33,009 bases of DNA from Ruminococcus sp. (GCF_024692365.1 NZ_JAILMR010000106.1:1-33009); one strand, 5' to 3'. Shown: positions 16,454 through 25,155, counted from the first letter of the stretch. Notes: a model not told the origin generated them from the sequence alone. A program made the numbers and translations.

Positions 16454-16641
16454 TTTCAAATTTGGTCATACTTGTTACTTGCATGGGTGTACTTAGAGTG
16501 TGATGAGACAAAGCGGCAGCCATCGGTCGCTCCGCCCATGGAATATAAAGCTTTTGAATCTTTACATATTCCCGAATACATCATACGATACTCCTGTCCT
16601 GCGCCATGCGGCTTTTAGGGAGGGTAGTCCCTCCGATATCA
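16434..16641 (-). ncRNA. Structured leader RNA of purE (about 215 nt)
   Basis: From the predicted start near 16641 the transcript contains a GGAGGG/CCCTCC hairpin. It also has a GGAATAT..AAAG/CTTT-ATATTCC hairpin, a GCGGAGC/GCTGCCGC hairpin, and two segments (GCATGG and CATGGG) that could each pair with a downstream CCCATGC. The terminator stem closes the leader. The layout fits a riboswitch or attenuator, but it does not match the guanine, ZTP, PRPP/ykkC or THF consensus that I know. Confidence 0.5.
16456..16584 (-). CDS. Possible 42-residue leader ORF upstream of purE
   Basis: An ATG-ATG start with AGGAG exactly 6 bases upstream opens a frame beginning MMYSGICKDSKALYSMGGAT, with SSHSKYTHASNKYDQI at its end. 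Its TGA stop lies just before the attenuator stem. It overlaps two strong hairpins, so the same stretch could instead be a structured RNA. No run of regulatory codons is present. It resembles no protein I know. Confidence 0.4.
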   Translation of the reverse strand: MMYSGICKDSKALYSMGGATDGCRFVSSHSKYTHASNKYDQI

Positions 16642-16645
16642 TATA

Positions 16646-16661
16646 AATATTGTACAATATT
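16646..16661. promoter_or_regulatory. 16-bp palindrome over the purE -10 box
   Basis: AATATTGTACAATATT is a perfect palindrome that covers the -10 hexamer TACAAT of the purE promoter. It is a likely operator for a dimeric repressor. The cognate regulator is not in the window. Confidence 0.6.
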
Positions 16662-16677
16662 CTCGGGACAATTTCAA
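16649..16677 (-). promoter_or_regulatory. Sigma-A promoter for the purE transcript
   Basis: The minus strand reads TTGAAA, 17 bases, TACAAT. The predicted start is near 16641. Confidence 0.8.
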
Positions 16678-16744
16678 CAGTTTTCCATATAGAATTTGTT
16701 AAGGTTATAAAAAGATTTCTTGTGTAAAATAACAAATCACGACA

Positions 16745-16945
16745 TCAATAAAAGACCCCCGCAGCCCTGTTCAGCGCGCTTATCGCCGATATATCCCGAA
16801 CCGTTTCCGTCCCTGTGCGAGCCTTGCAGAGTCTCTGTGCCGCACGCATACTATCAGCGTCAGCGCCCGAAAATCCGCGGTATCCTGCTCTTCCGACAAT
16901 TCTCGGCGTTATCTCATTTTCTGCATAAACTCCGAAATTATACAT
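16745..16945 (-). CDS. Small hypothetical protein (66 residues)
   Basis: This small basic protein begins MYNFGVYAENEITPRIVG and is Arg/Ala-rich (AGYRGFSGADADSMRAAQRL). It has no membrane segment or known motif. The ATG at 16945 is chosen because AGGAGG lies about 7 bases upstream; longer starts would place that site within the gene. An extended -10 promoter (TGGTATACT) lies 64 bases upstream. It is transcribed divergently from rsmA. The function is unknown. Confidence 0.6.
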   Translation of the reverse strand: MYNFGVYAENEITPRIVGRAGYRGFSGADADSMRAAQRLCKARTGTETVRDISAISALNRAAGVFY

Positions 16946-17008
16946 ACGCATTCCTCCTATGGTCGGTTTTGTACAGCCCTTAAAACCGACTCCATTCATC
17001 TGTTCATC

Positions 17009-17017
17009 AGTATACCA
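17009..17017 (-). promoter_or_regulatory. Extended -10 promoter for the small hypothetical gene
   Basis: TGGTATACT on the minus strand is an extended -10 (TGn before TATACT). The -35 region is poor. Confidence 0.45.
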
Positions 17018-17045
17018 CATATTCGATAAATAATGCGCTTGCCTA

Positions 17046-17074
17046 TTGACTTAATGTCACTTATATGTTAAAAT
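17046..17074 (+). promoter_or_regulatory. Sigma-A promoter for rsmA
   Basis: TTGACT, 17 bases, TAAAAT. The leader to the rsmA start is about 140 nt. The promoter faces away from the one at 17009. Confidence 0.75.
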
Positions 17075-17219
17075 TATATTATCGATTTATAGCTGAAAAT
17101 TAACACAAATAACAAATTACTTTGTTTGCTTACGAAATGTTAAAATAAAACGACAGAAAACAATGTTGGTCTTTCCGATAAACGGATAAGCCGACAGATA
17201 GATAAATGGGGAGAATGTA

Positions 17220-18080
17220 ATGGATAATCTATCGAATATAGGCGTTATCAAAGACGTCATGCAGCGCCACGGCTTTACTTTTTCAAAAGCCCTCGGACAG
17301 AACTTTCTGGTAAACCCATCGGTTTGCCCCCGCATAGCCGAGATGGGCAACGCCAAACCGGGTTTCGGTGTGATAGAGATAGGCACAGGCGTAGGCGTGC
17401 TTACAAACGAACTCGCAAAGCGAGCAGATAAGGTAGTCGCCATCGAGATAGATGAACGCCTTATCCCCGTACTTGAAGAGACCCTCGCCGAACATGATAA
17501 CGTCAAGGTCATAAATGCAGATGTAATGAAAGTCGATCTGCACAAACTTATCGAGGAAGAATTCGACGGACTGGAAGTCGCCGTATGTGCGAATCTTCCA
17601 TACTATATTACTTCACCCATACTCATGATGCTTCTCGAACAGCGTCTGCGGATACGTTCCGTCACCGTAATGGTGCAGAAAGAAGCAGGAACACGCCTCT
17701 GCGCACCTGTTGGCACAAGGGATATGGGTGCCGTTACCGTAGCCGTCAACTACTTCTCAAAACCGAAGATACTTTTCAACGTTTCACGCGGAAGTTTCAT
17801 GCCCGCACCAAACGTTGACAGCTGCGTGGTGCGTTTCGACATCAACGATACCACCCCCGAGGGTGTGACCGACGAAGCCTTTTTCTTTAAAATGGTCAGG
17901 GCGGCATTCTCACAGCGCAGAAAAACTCTGGTGAATTCAGTGTCCGCAGGTCTGGGCACCGATAAGCAGACAGTCACCGCCGCCGTGGAAAACAGTGGTC
18001 TCGGGGCAAATGTGCGTCCCGAACAGCTATCCATGGAAGAACTGGTGAGATTCAGCGAGGAACTGAAAAAACTCACGTAA
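17220..18080 (+). CDS. rsmA: 16S rRNA dimethyladenosine transferase
   Basis: RsmA/KsgA dimethylates A1518 and A1519 of 16S rRNA late in 30S assembly. The 286-residue protein has ALGQNFLVNPSVCPRI near 22, the SAM motif IEIGTGVGVLTNELA near 46-62, VVAIEIDERLIPVL near 70, and the catalytic NLPYYITSPILMMLLE near 125-140. QKEAGTRLCA follows near 157, and a C-terminal helical domain contains FSQRRKTLVNS. GGGGAG precedes the ATG. It has its own promoter and is followed by spoIIE. Confidence 0.96.
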   Translation: MDNLSNIGVIKDVMQRHGFTFSKALGQNFLVNPSVCPRIAEMGNAKPGFGVIEIGTGVGVLTNELAKRADKVVAIEIDERLIPVLEETLAEHDNVKVINADVMKVDLHKLIEEEFDGLEVAVCANLPYYITSPILMMLLEQRLRIRSVTVMVQKEAGTRLCAPVGTRDMGAVTVAVNYFSKPKILFNVSRGSFMPAPNVDSCVVRFDINDTTPEGVTDEAFFFKMVRAAFSQRRKTLVNSVSAGLGTDKQTVTAAVENSGLGANVRPEQLSMEELVRFSEELKKLT

Positions 18081-18111
18081 ATACGACACATTTCCCGCTT
18101 CCGCGATGATA

Positions 18112-18133
18112 GAATATGTTCATATATTCTATT
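18112..18133 (+). promoter_or_regulatory. Inverted repeat between rsmA and spoIIE
   Basis: TAGAATAT and ATATTCTA form a perfect 8-bp inverted repeat around GTTCAT, just upstream of the spoIIE start. It could be an operator or an mRNA hairpin. There is no U-tract, so it is not a terminator. Confidence 0.5.
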
Positions 18134-18150
18134 ATTGGGACGTGAGAAAT

Positions 18151-20460
18151 ATGCTTCAGAATGTTAAAACCAACGCCGTAAAAACTGCCGAAAAAAGACG
18201 GATATCAAAAGGTACGGCAACAGCACGGAAATGGTCATGCCGCATTGGTGCTTTTGCGGGAGGTCTGCTGACAGGTCTTTCTGTCACCCTCGGTTTCCCC
18301 TCATTCATGTGCGGCGCGGCAGCATCTCTGGCAGGTGACTATTCACCCGCCGTTTTCCTCGGGACGCTGCTGGCTTTCCTGCTGAACCGCGGTATCGAAG
18401 CAGGCATAGTACAGATATGTTCGGTGCTTGTGATAACAGCCATACACTTCATCGACCCCTTTGGTGAAAGGCGAAACGAGCCCGTTTACCGTTCCCTTGT
18501 GGTTTCGGGTGTGCTGATGCTGTTCTCCTGCGTCGTAACAGCTGCGGTGCCAAGCGATTTCTACCTTGCGTCCATGCGCATGATAAACTCGCTGCTTGCA
18601 GGCTGCACCGTATTCATCACCATGACAGTACGTGATGCCGCAAAGCACAGCGGCGTATTCGACCTCACAGGCATGAACGGTATGTTCGCGGGAATGTTCT
18701 TCATAATGATGGTGAGCATTTTCGCTTCGGTGAATATTTTCGCCGTTAATCCCGGCAGGATGCTTGGCGCATTCATACTGTTGCAGGCATCAAGAAGATA
18801 CCGCAGTTTCGGCGGCGCAGTTATAGGCGCACTGACAGCTTGCGGAGTTCTTGTCAGCGACCCAAGCTTAGCGCGGAACACTCTTCTTCTCGCGACAGCA
18901 GGGCTGATATGCGGAGTTTTCATACGCTTCGGCAAGCTTGCAGCAGTCATGAGTTTTCTCGTGACTTCCCTGATTAGCCTTGTGGCTGTGGGTGTAAACG
19001 GCGATACATATCATATGTTCGCGGATATCGTAACAGGCTCGCTCCTGTTCCTTATCATACCCGCTGAAAAAGTCAAGCGCATCAGCAAACATATATCAGG
19101 ATTCCAAAGTACCCCCGAACTTATCGGACACACCACCGCCGCCCGTCTTTCAATGGCAGGCAGGACACTTGGCGAGATAAGGCGCCGCCTTGATATGGTC
19201 ACGGTGACCATGGACAGGAATACCGCTTCACGCAAAGCTTCTTCCGAAGTCAGAAGATGCGTGTGCAGCGACTGCCATTCCTACCACCTTTGTTTTGAGA
19301 AAAACGAAAACACCGAGAAGGCTTTTGATATCCTGCAAAGCACACTCGACCGCGGCGATTCTGTCACCGATGAACAGGTCAAACAGACAGTACTCTGCTG
19401 CGACAGACCTCAGCTTCTTTCAAACGCCTTCAACGACCTTGAAAGACATATCATCGCAGACAAAGCCGAGAATATCCGCATAAGAGAACTGCGCACCATG
19501 CTTACAGACCAGCTTCTCTCTATGGAGGATATCCTCTCCGACCTTTCATACCGTTCATCGCAGGTGCAGTCCATAGATACAGGGCTCTCCGAAAGCGTGC
19601 GAGAACAGTTGGCTTTTATGGGATATAAGGGCGCAAAGGTTTGCGTATATATCGATGAAGACCTCTGCCGAAGAGCTGACGCCTTTATCAAAGGCAGTTT
19701 TTCGGGAGATGTCGCAAGGCTGACAGCCTCGGTTTCGTCTATTCTCGACTGCGATATGGCTCTCCCCGATATCACCGAAGAAAACGGCATGACGAGGATA
19801 TCCTTCTCCGAACTTCCCTGCTTTACCGCGGAAGCCGCAGTTTTCTCGGCATCTGCCAGCGGCGAGTATTCGGGCGACAGCTATGATATCTTCGATGTGG
19901 GCGGCAGTGAGAAATATATTCTCCTTTCCGACGGCATGGGCACAGGCAAGCGTGCAAGGCTGGATTCTTCATTCACAGTCAGCCTGAGCCGCAAGCTTCT
20001 CACCTCGGGACTTTCTCTCACCACCGTACACAGGCTGGTATCCTCAATGCTGCGTGTAAAGGGCTGGGAGGAAAGCTTCGCCACCATGGATATCCTGCAT
20101 CTCGACCTCTGCGGAGGACGGGCATCCCTGCTTAAAGCGGGTGCAGTCAACAGCAGGCTATGCCGCGATGGCGCAGTAGTCCCGCTGGGAGACACTTCAC
20201 TCCCCGCAGGCATATTGTCAGATTGTCCCCCCGATAAATGCGAGATAAAGCTTTTCGACGGCGACATCATAATAATGAATTCAGACGGTGCGGATGAAGA
20301 CTCCGCACAGCTGATAGCACAAACAGCAGCAGCGGAAACAAACTGCGATATGACAGAACTTGTGAACAATCTGGGAAGCATGATACTCGAACGCAGACAG
20401 GGCGCAAGAGCAGATGATATAACCGTTATCGCGGTGCGTATCGGTCTGCGTAAAGATTAA
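18151..20460 (+). CDS. spoIIE: Stage II sporulation protein E (SpoIIE), PP2C-type phosphatase
   Basis: SpoIIE is the membrane serine phosphatase that dephosphorylates SpoIIAA and so switches on sigma-F in the forespore; it also interacts with FtsZ at the polar septum. The 769-residue protein has about 8-10 hydrophobic segments in residues 30-315. A cysteine cluster CVCSDCHSYHLCF lies near 370. A C-terminal PP2C domain begins around 560, with LLSDGMGTGKRA (Asp near 594) and the final ADDITVIAVRI metal-site signature. The ATG at 18151 is preferred over an upstream frame start. Length and order match Bacillus SpoIIE (about 827). It is evidence for at least an ancestral sporulation programme. Confidence 0.93.
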   Translation: MLQNVKTNAVKTAEKRRISKGTATARKWSCRIGAFAGGLLTGLSVTLGFPSFMCGAAASLAGDYSPAVFLGTLLAFLLNRGIEAGIVQICSVLVITAIHFIDPFGERRNEPVYRSLVVSGVLMLFSCVVTAAVPSDFYLASMRMINSLLAGCTVFITMTVRDAAKHSGVFDLTGMNGMFAGMFFIMMVSIFASVNIFAVNPGRMLGAFILLQASRRYRSFGGAVIGALTACGVLVSDPSLARNTLLLATAGLICGVFIRFGKLAAVMSFLVTSLISLVAVGVNGDTYHMFADIVTGSLLFLIIPAEKVKRISKHISGFQSTPELIGHTTAARLSMAGRTLGEIRRRLDMVTVTMDRNTASRKASSEVRRCVCSDCHSYHLCFEKNENTEKAFDILQSTLDRGDSVTDEQVKQTVLCCDRPQLLSNAFNDLERHIIADKAENIRIRELRTMLTDQLLSMEDILSDLSYRSSQVQSIDTGLSESVREQLAFMGYKGAKVCVYIDEDLCRRADAFIKGSFSGDVARLTASVSSILDCDMALPDITEENGMTRISFSELPCFTAEAAVFSASASGEYSGDSYDIFDVGGSEKYILLSDGMGTGKRARLDSSFTVSLSRKLLTSGLSLTTVHRLVSSMLRVKGWEESFATMDILHLDLCGGRASLLKAGAVNSRLCRDGAVVPLGDTSLPAGILSDCPPDKCEIKLFDGDIIIMNSDGADEDSAQLIAQTAAAETNCDMTELVNNLGSMILERRQGARADDITVIAVRIGLRKD

Positions 20461-20580
20461 TTATGTATACATTTGTACTTTTTAGTGTATAAATCCGACG
20501 TTTTTTATTAACGCGATATACTACTTGCACAAACCCACTGGTTAAAATATGTAGGAACTTGAAAAAAATTACAAAACCCC

Positions 20581-20609
20581 TTGCAAAACTGTTAAATAAG
20601 AGTTAAAAT
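20581..20609 (+). promoter_or_regulatory. Sigma-A promoter for the glycogen cluster
   Basis: TTGCAA, 17 bases, TAAAAT upstream of glgB. The transcript should begin near 20616, so the palindrome at 20621 lies at the extreme 5' end. Confidence 0.75.
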
Positions 20610-20620
20610 AGATGTATAAA

Positions 20621-20638
20621 AAGGCATAGCTATGCCTT
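20621..20638 (+). promoter_or_regulatory. 18-bp palindrome in the glgB 5' leader
   Basis: AAGGCATAGCTATGCCTT is a perfect palindrome about 5 bases after the predicted transcription start and 5 bases before AAAGGAGG. It may be a repressor operator or a 5'-end stem that protects the mRNA or controls the ribosome binding site. Confidence 0.6.
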
Positions 20639-20661
20639 GCTAAAAGGAGGAAAGAGTTTTC

Positions 20662-22626
20662 ATGGATAAGATACCTCAGGAATATGAGATACCTCTATAC
20701 CTTTTTCATAACGGTACCAACTACGAGACATACCGTTTTCTCGGCTGCCATAAAGGCACCAAGGACGGAAATGACGGTTATTATTTCAGAGTATGGGCTG
20801 CCAAGGCTCGCGCCGTTTCTCTGGTCGGCGATTTCAACAACTGGGACGATAACGCCACACCTATGCAGCAGCTTGAAAAATCCGAAGTCTGGGAAGTATT
20901 CATTCCCGGTCTGAAGACATACGATACATATAAATTCTCCATAGTCGGCTGTGACGGCAAACGCCGCTGTAAGGCTGACCCCTACGGAACACATATGGAG
21001 CTGAAGCCCCAGACGGGTTCTAAGATATTCGATATCGAAGGCTACAAATGGAAAGACGATAAGTGGCAGGAAGAACGCAAGACCAAGGACGTTTACAACT
21101 GCCCCATGAATATCTACGAAGTTCACCTGAATTCGTGGAAGTCCTGCGATGACGGAGTATACTATTCCTACACCAAATTCGCAAATACAATAATACCTTA
21201 CCTCAAGGATATGGGCTATACTCATATCGAATTCATGCCCCTGGCAGAATTCCCCTTTGACGGTTCCTGGGGATATCAGGGCATAGGCTACTATGCACCT
21301 ACCTCACGTTTCGGCACTCCTCACGAGTTCATGGCGATGATAGACCTCTTCCATCAGGCAGGTATATCCGTTATCCTCGACTGGGTACCCGCACATTTTC
21401 CACGCGACGAAGCTGGTCTGTTTGAATTTGACGGCGGCGCTTCCTATGAATATGCCGACCCAAAAAAGCGCGACCATCTCGCATGGGGTACAAGAGTATT
21501 CGATTACGGCAGGGGCGAAGTAAAGAGTTTCCTTATCTCCAATGCCCTTTACTGGATAGAGCAGTACCATATCGACGGTCTCCGCGTTGACGCAGTCGCT
21601 TCAATGCTCTACCTCGATTATGACAGACGTGACGGCGAATGGACTCCCAATATATACGGCGGACATGAGAACCTTGAAGCAGTGCAGTTCCTGCGCGACC
21701 TCAATACAGCAGTATTCTCCAGATGCCCCACAGCACTGATGATAGCCGAAGAATCCACCGCATGGCCGATGGTAACCAAGCCCGTCACCGACGGCGGTCT
21801 GGGCTTCAATTTCAAATGGAACATGGGCTGGATGAACGATATGCTCAAATATATGAGCTACGACCCCATAGACAGAGCATTCCATCACGATATGCTGACA
21901 TTCTCCTTCTTCTATGCCTTTTCAGAGAATTTCGTACTGCCTATATCCCATGACGAAGTGGTACACGGCAAAGCTTCGCTGGTAAATAAGATGTACGGCG
22001 GCGATGTTGACAAAAAGTTCGAGCAGTGCAAGCTGTTCAACGCATATATGATGGCTCACCCGGGCAAAAAGCTCATGTTCATGGGCACCGAATTTGCCCA
22101 GTTCAGAGAGTGGGACTACGAGAACGGTCTTGAATGGTTCTTAGTTGACGAATACGAGAACCACCGCAATTACCATGCATTCTCCAAACGTCTTAACCAG
22201 TTCTACCTCGAACATCCCCAGTTCTGGCAGAAGGACTTTGACTGGTCGGGTTTCAGCTGGATAGCAAACGACGATTTCCGCCAGAGTATCATAATCTTCC
22301 GCAGATTTGATGCTGACGCTAACGAAGTCATCGTACTCTGCAACTTCGTACCTGTAGAGAGAAAGAGTTACTGCTTCGGCGTTCCGTATAAGGGCAAGTA
22401 TACCGAGGTATTCAACTCCGCTTCCCCGGACGGCGCACCTATGACCAACGGCACAGTCAAGTCGAAGGACGTTCCCATGCATGGTTTCGACCAGTCGGTA
22501 TGCATTGATATACCGCCTTTTGCCTGCCTGTACTTTGAAGTAAAAAAGGACGGCGAAAAGAAAAAAGCAACTGTCAAAAAGACAGAACACGCATCCGATA
22601 AGAAAAAGTCGGATAAAAATAACTAA
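20662..22626 (+). CDS. glgB: 1,4-alpha-glucan branching enzyme
   Basis: GlgB introduces alpha-1,6 branches into glycogen. The 654-residue protein has an N-terminal CBM48-like domain (YYFRVWAAKARAVSLVGDFN near 40-60) and then a GH13 barrel. The barrel includes IYEVHLNSWK, the region GYTHIEFMPLAEFPFDGSWG near 185-204, and DGLRVDAVASMLYLDY with nucleophile Asp310. MIAEESTAWP follows with acid/base Glu363, then PISHDEVVHGK with Asp431. A Lys-rich C-terminal tail (about residues 630-654) is unusual but seems only an extension. AAAGGAGG precedes the ATG. It is the first gene of glgB-glgC-glgD-glgA. Confidence 0.97.
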   Translation: MDKIPQEYEIPLYLFHNGTNYETYRFLGCHKGTKDGNDGYYFRVWAAKARAVSLVGDFNNWDDNATPMQQLEKSEVWEVFIPGLKTYDTYKFSIVGCDGKRRCKADPYGTHMELKPQTGSKIFDIEGYKWKDDKWQEERKTKDVYNCPMNIYEVHLNSWKSCDDGVYYSYTKFANTIIPYLKDMGYTHIEFMPLAEFPFDGSWGYQGIGYYAPTSRFGTPHEFMAMIDLFHQAGISVILDWVPAHFPRDEAGLFEFDGGASYEYADPKKRDHLAWGTRVFDYGRGEVKSFLISNALYWIEQYHIDGLRVDAVASMLYLDYDRRDGEWTPNIYGGHENLEAVQFLRDLNTAVFSRCPTALMIAEESTAWPMVTKPVTDGGLGFNFKWNMGWMNDMLKYMSYDPIDRAFHHDMLTFSFFYAFSENFVLPISHDEVVHGKASLVNKMYGGDVDKKFEQCKLFNAYMMAHPGKKLMFMGTEFAQFREWDYENGLEWFLVDEYENHRNYHAFSKRLNQFYLEHPQFWQKDFDWSGFSWIANDDFRQSIIIFRRFDADANEVIVLCNFVPVERKSYCFGVPYKGKYTEVFNSASPDGAPMTNGTVKSKDVPMHGFDQSVCIDIPPFACLYFEVKKDGEKKKATVKKTEHASDKKKSDKNN

Positions 22627-22636
22627 TAAGCTTACA

Positions 22637-22666
22637 TCTGTCTCCGCCTCATCACAGCGGGACAGA
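22637..22666 (+). promoter_or_regulatory. Hairpin between glgB and glgC
   Basis: TCTGTCTCCGC pairs with GCGGGACAGA (one bulged base) around a 9-nt loop. There is no U-tract. It may be a processing or stability stem that sets different mRNA levels for glgB and glgC. Confidence 0.5.
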
Positions 22667-22707
22667 AGACAATAGAAAAATCTAATTAATATGGTGGGTG
22701 AAAATTT

Positions 22708-23910
22708 ATGTTCAACAAAAAAGAATGTGTGGCTATGCTTCTGGCAGGCGGCCAGGGCAGCAGACTCTACGCCCTGACCCAGGACGTTGCAAAGCCCGCA
22801 GTGCCTTTCGGCGCAAAGTATCGTATCATCGACTTTCCTCTGTCTAACTGCATAAATTCAGGTATAGACACAGTAGGTGTCCTCACACAGTACCAGCCTC
22901 TGGTACTCAACGAGTACATAGGCAACGGTCAGCCCTGGGACCTTGACCGTATCCACGGCGGCGTTCACGTACTGCCCCCTTACCAGAAAGCAACAGGCGC
23001 TGACTGGTATTCGGGTACAGCTAACGCTATCTACCAGAATATCGGTTTCATCGACAGATACGACCCCGAATACGTAGTAGTCCTCTCAGGTGACCATATC
23101 TATAAGATGGACTATAACAAGATGCTGGAATTCCATAAGAAAAAGGGCGCAGCTGCTACCATCGCTGTACTCGATGTTCCCAAGCATGAGGCTTCAAGAT
23201 TCGGCATCATGATAACCGATGACGACGATAATATCATCGACTTTGAAGAAAAGCCCAAGGTTCCAAGATCCACACTGGCTTCCATGGGTATATACATATT
23301 CACATGGGAGAAGCTGAGAGCTTACCTCATCGCCAACGAACAGGACGAAACAGCTTCCAAGGACTTCGGTAAAAATATCATACCCGATATGAGAGAAGCA
23401 GGCGAAAAGCTGGTAGCTTACCGTTTCGACGGCTACTGGAAGGACGTCGGAACCATCGAATCCCTCTGGGAAGCAAATATGGATCTTATCAATCCAAATA
23501 TCCCCATCGACCTCTATGACCCCAACTGGAAGATCTATTCCAGAAACCCCGTGTTCCCTCCCCAGAGTATCGGCAAGAATGCCCAGATACAGAACTGCAT
23601 GATAACCGAGGGCTGCGTTATAGACGGTTCAGTTGAATTCTCCATGATCTCCGACGGCGTTATCGTCGAAGAGGGCGCCGTTATATATGACTCCATACTC
23701 ATGCCCGGCGCAGTAGTCAAGAAAGGCGCTAAGGTCGAGTATGCCATCGTAGGTGAAAACTCCGTCATCGGTGAGAACTGCCAGATAGGTGCAAGACCCG
23801 AGACCATCGAGAACAAGGACAGCTGGGGCGTAGCCGTTGTAGGTCACAACCTTAAAATATCCGACGGCAGCAATGTAATACCCAAGGCTATCATCTACGA
23901 AGATATGTAA
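22708..23910 (+). CDS. glgC: Glucose-1-phosphate adenylyltransferase, catalytic subunit
   Basis: GlgC makes ADP-glucose from glucose-1-phosphate and ATP, the committed step of glycogen synthesis. The 400-residue protein has the catalytic loop [20 protein letters not shown] (residues 11-30), [16 protein letters not shown] near 38-53, GTANAIYQN near 107, and [10 protein letters not shown] near 127 with a catalytic aspartate. FEEKPKVP lies near 175 and a left-handed beta-helix occupies the last 110 residues. GGTGGGTG precedes the ATG. It lies 18 bases upstream of glgD, so the two subunits are co-expressed. Confidence 0.96.
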   Translation: MFNKKECVAMLLAGGQGSRLYALTQDVAKPAVPFGAKYRIIDFPLSNCINSGIDTVGVLTQYQPLVLNEYIGNGQPWDLDRIHGGVHVLPPYQKATGADWYSGTANAIYQNIGFIDRYDPEYVVVLSGDHIYKMDYNKMLEFHKKKGAAATIAVLDVPKHEASRFGIMITDDDDNIIDFEEKPKVPRSTLASMGIYIFTWEKLRAYLIANEQDETASKDFGKNIIPDMREAGEKLVAYRFDGYWKDVGTIESLWEANMDLINPNIPIDLYDPNWKIYSRNPVFPPQSIGKNAQIQNCMITEGCVIDGSVEFSMISDGVIVEEGAVIYDSILMPGAVVKKGAKVEYAIVGENSVIGENCQIGARPETIENKDSWGVAVVGHNLKISDGSNVIPKAIIYEDM

Positions 23911-23928
23911 GGAAGGAGACCGAGTAAA

Positions 23929-25056
23929 ATGGAAGTTAATATGGGTAATGTACTGGGTCTTGTTTTCGCAAATATGCACGACACGACTCTCGGCGATCTT
24001 ACAAAAAACAGAACTATGGGTTCTGTAATGTTCGGCGGAAGATACCGCCTGATAGATTTCCCCCTCTCGAATATGGTCAACAGCGGCATTTCAGAGGTGG
24101 GCGTTATCACAAAAAGCAACTACCAGTCCCTGCTTGACCATCTGGGCAGCGCAAGAGAATGGGATCTGGCAAGAAAGAAAGGCGGACTTTATATCCTCCC
24201 TCCTTTCGGCAATGTTGAAAGCACACTTTACAGGGGCAGGATCGAAGCTATCTACGGCGCGATGAATTTCATCACACATTCCACCGCAAAGTATGTGGTA
24301 CTGACCGACTGCGACGTTATCACCAACATCGACTATAAGCCGATAGTTGCAAGGCATATCGAAAGCGGTGCTGATATAACCGTAGTTTCACACACAGGTC
24401 AGTATACCTCCGAAGACCTCAAGACTGCCACCGTACTGAACACAAACGATGAGGGTCAGGTCACCAGCGTGCTGATCCAGCCCGAACTCAGCGGCACCTG
24501 CAACTGCAGCCTGAATATGTTCGTTATGAACATGGAATTCATCGTTGATATGATAAGAGATTCCATCGCAAGGGGCAAAGTCTCCTTCGAGAAGGATATC
24601 CTTCAGGAAAGATGCAATGAACTGAAGATAATGGCTTATGAGTATAAGTACTATTTCAGCAAGCTGAATTCCACCGGCACCTACTTCAAGGCTAATATGG
24701 ATATCCTCGATCCCGAGAACGCAAAACAGCTTTTCGTTCCCAAGAGATCTATCTATACAAAGGTCAGCGACAACGCTCCCGCTAAGTACGACCTCGACAG
24801 CATCGTTAAGAACTCCCTCATAGCCGACGGCTGCATTATCGAGGGTGAAGTTGAGAACTGCGTACTGTTCAGAGGTGTAAAGATCGGCAAGGGCGCAAAG
24901 ATAAAGAACTGCATACTCGGACAGGGCACCGTTGTAGGCGACGGCGCACAGATGAACTACGTCATCACCGATAAGGATGTCACCGTTGCACCCAAGCACG
25001 TCCTGACAAGCTCCGCAGAATATCAGATGTACGTATCCAAGGGCGCTACCGTATAA
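23929..25056 (+). CDS. glgD: GlgD, non-catalytic ADP-glucose pyrophosphorylase subunit
   Basis: This 375-residue GlgC paralog is known in Firmicutes to associate with GlgC and modulate its activity. It keeps the fold, with FGGRYRLIDFPLSNMVNSGI near 37-55, ILPPFG near 89, LTDCDVITNIDY near 120 and a C-terminal left-handed beta-helix. The nucleotide loop GGxGSRLxPLT is absent; the matching region reads LVFANMHDTTLGDLTKNRT. This supports a regulatory rather than catalytic role. AAGGAG is about 10 bases before the ATG. It follows glgC by 18 bases. Confidence 0.93.
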   Translation: MEVNMGNVLGLVFANMHDTTLGDLTKNRTMGSVMFGGRYRLIDFPLSNMVNSGISEVGVITKSNYQSLLDHLGSAREWDLARKKGGLYILPPFGNVESTLYRGRIEAIYGAMNFITHSTAKYVVLTDCDVITNIDYKPIVARHIESGADITVVSHTGQYTSEDLKTATVLNTNDEGQVTSVLIQPELSGTCNCSLNMFVMNMEFIVDMIRDSIARGKVSFEKDILQERCNELKIMAYEYKYYFSKLNSTGTYFKANMDILDPENAKQLFVPKRSIYTKVSDNAPAKYDLDSIVKNSLIADGCIIEGEVENCVLFRGVKIGKGAKIKNCILGQGTVVGDGAQMNYVITDKDVTVAPKHVLTSSAEYQMYVSKGATV

Positions 25057-25064
25057 TATATTCC

Positions 25065-25155
25065 GCTGATGCGCAGCATTGATAAGCACGTTTGCAGATG
25101 ATAACGATGACAAGCGGTTTTCTTCCCCCGCCTTAGGCGGGGGAAGAAAACACCG
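25065..25155. repeat. Hairpin repeat, copy 1 (after glgD)
   Basis: The segment 25065-25116 (about 50 nt, GATGCGCAGCATTGAT...GATAACGATGAC) is followed by a perfect 16-bp hairpin at 25117-25151 (GTTTTCTTCCCCCGCC, loop TTA). A related copy is at 26952-27043. Without a T-run it is not a classical terminator, although an A/T-rich stem base is present. Confidence 0.7.

Noticed and set aside
16434..16641. 6S RNA or a known purine riboswitch in the purE leader
   Set aside because: The size fits 6S RNA, but there is no long closing helix with a central bubble. None of the conserved guanine, ZTP, ykkC/PRPP or THF riboswitch cores could be matched by eye.
18080..18100. Spo0A box upstream of spoIIE (TACGACA)
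   Set aside because: It differs from TTCGACA and lies at the very end of rsmA; a single near-match is not enough to claim a site.
24388..25113. 241-codon minus-strand frame opposite glgD
   Set aside because: It is a shadow of glgD with no start signals, and its composition mirrors the sense gene.
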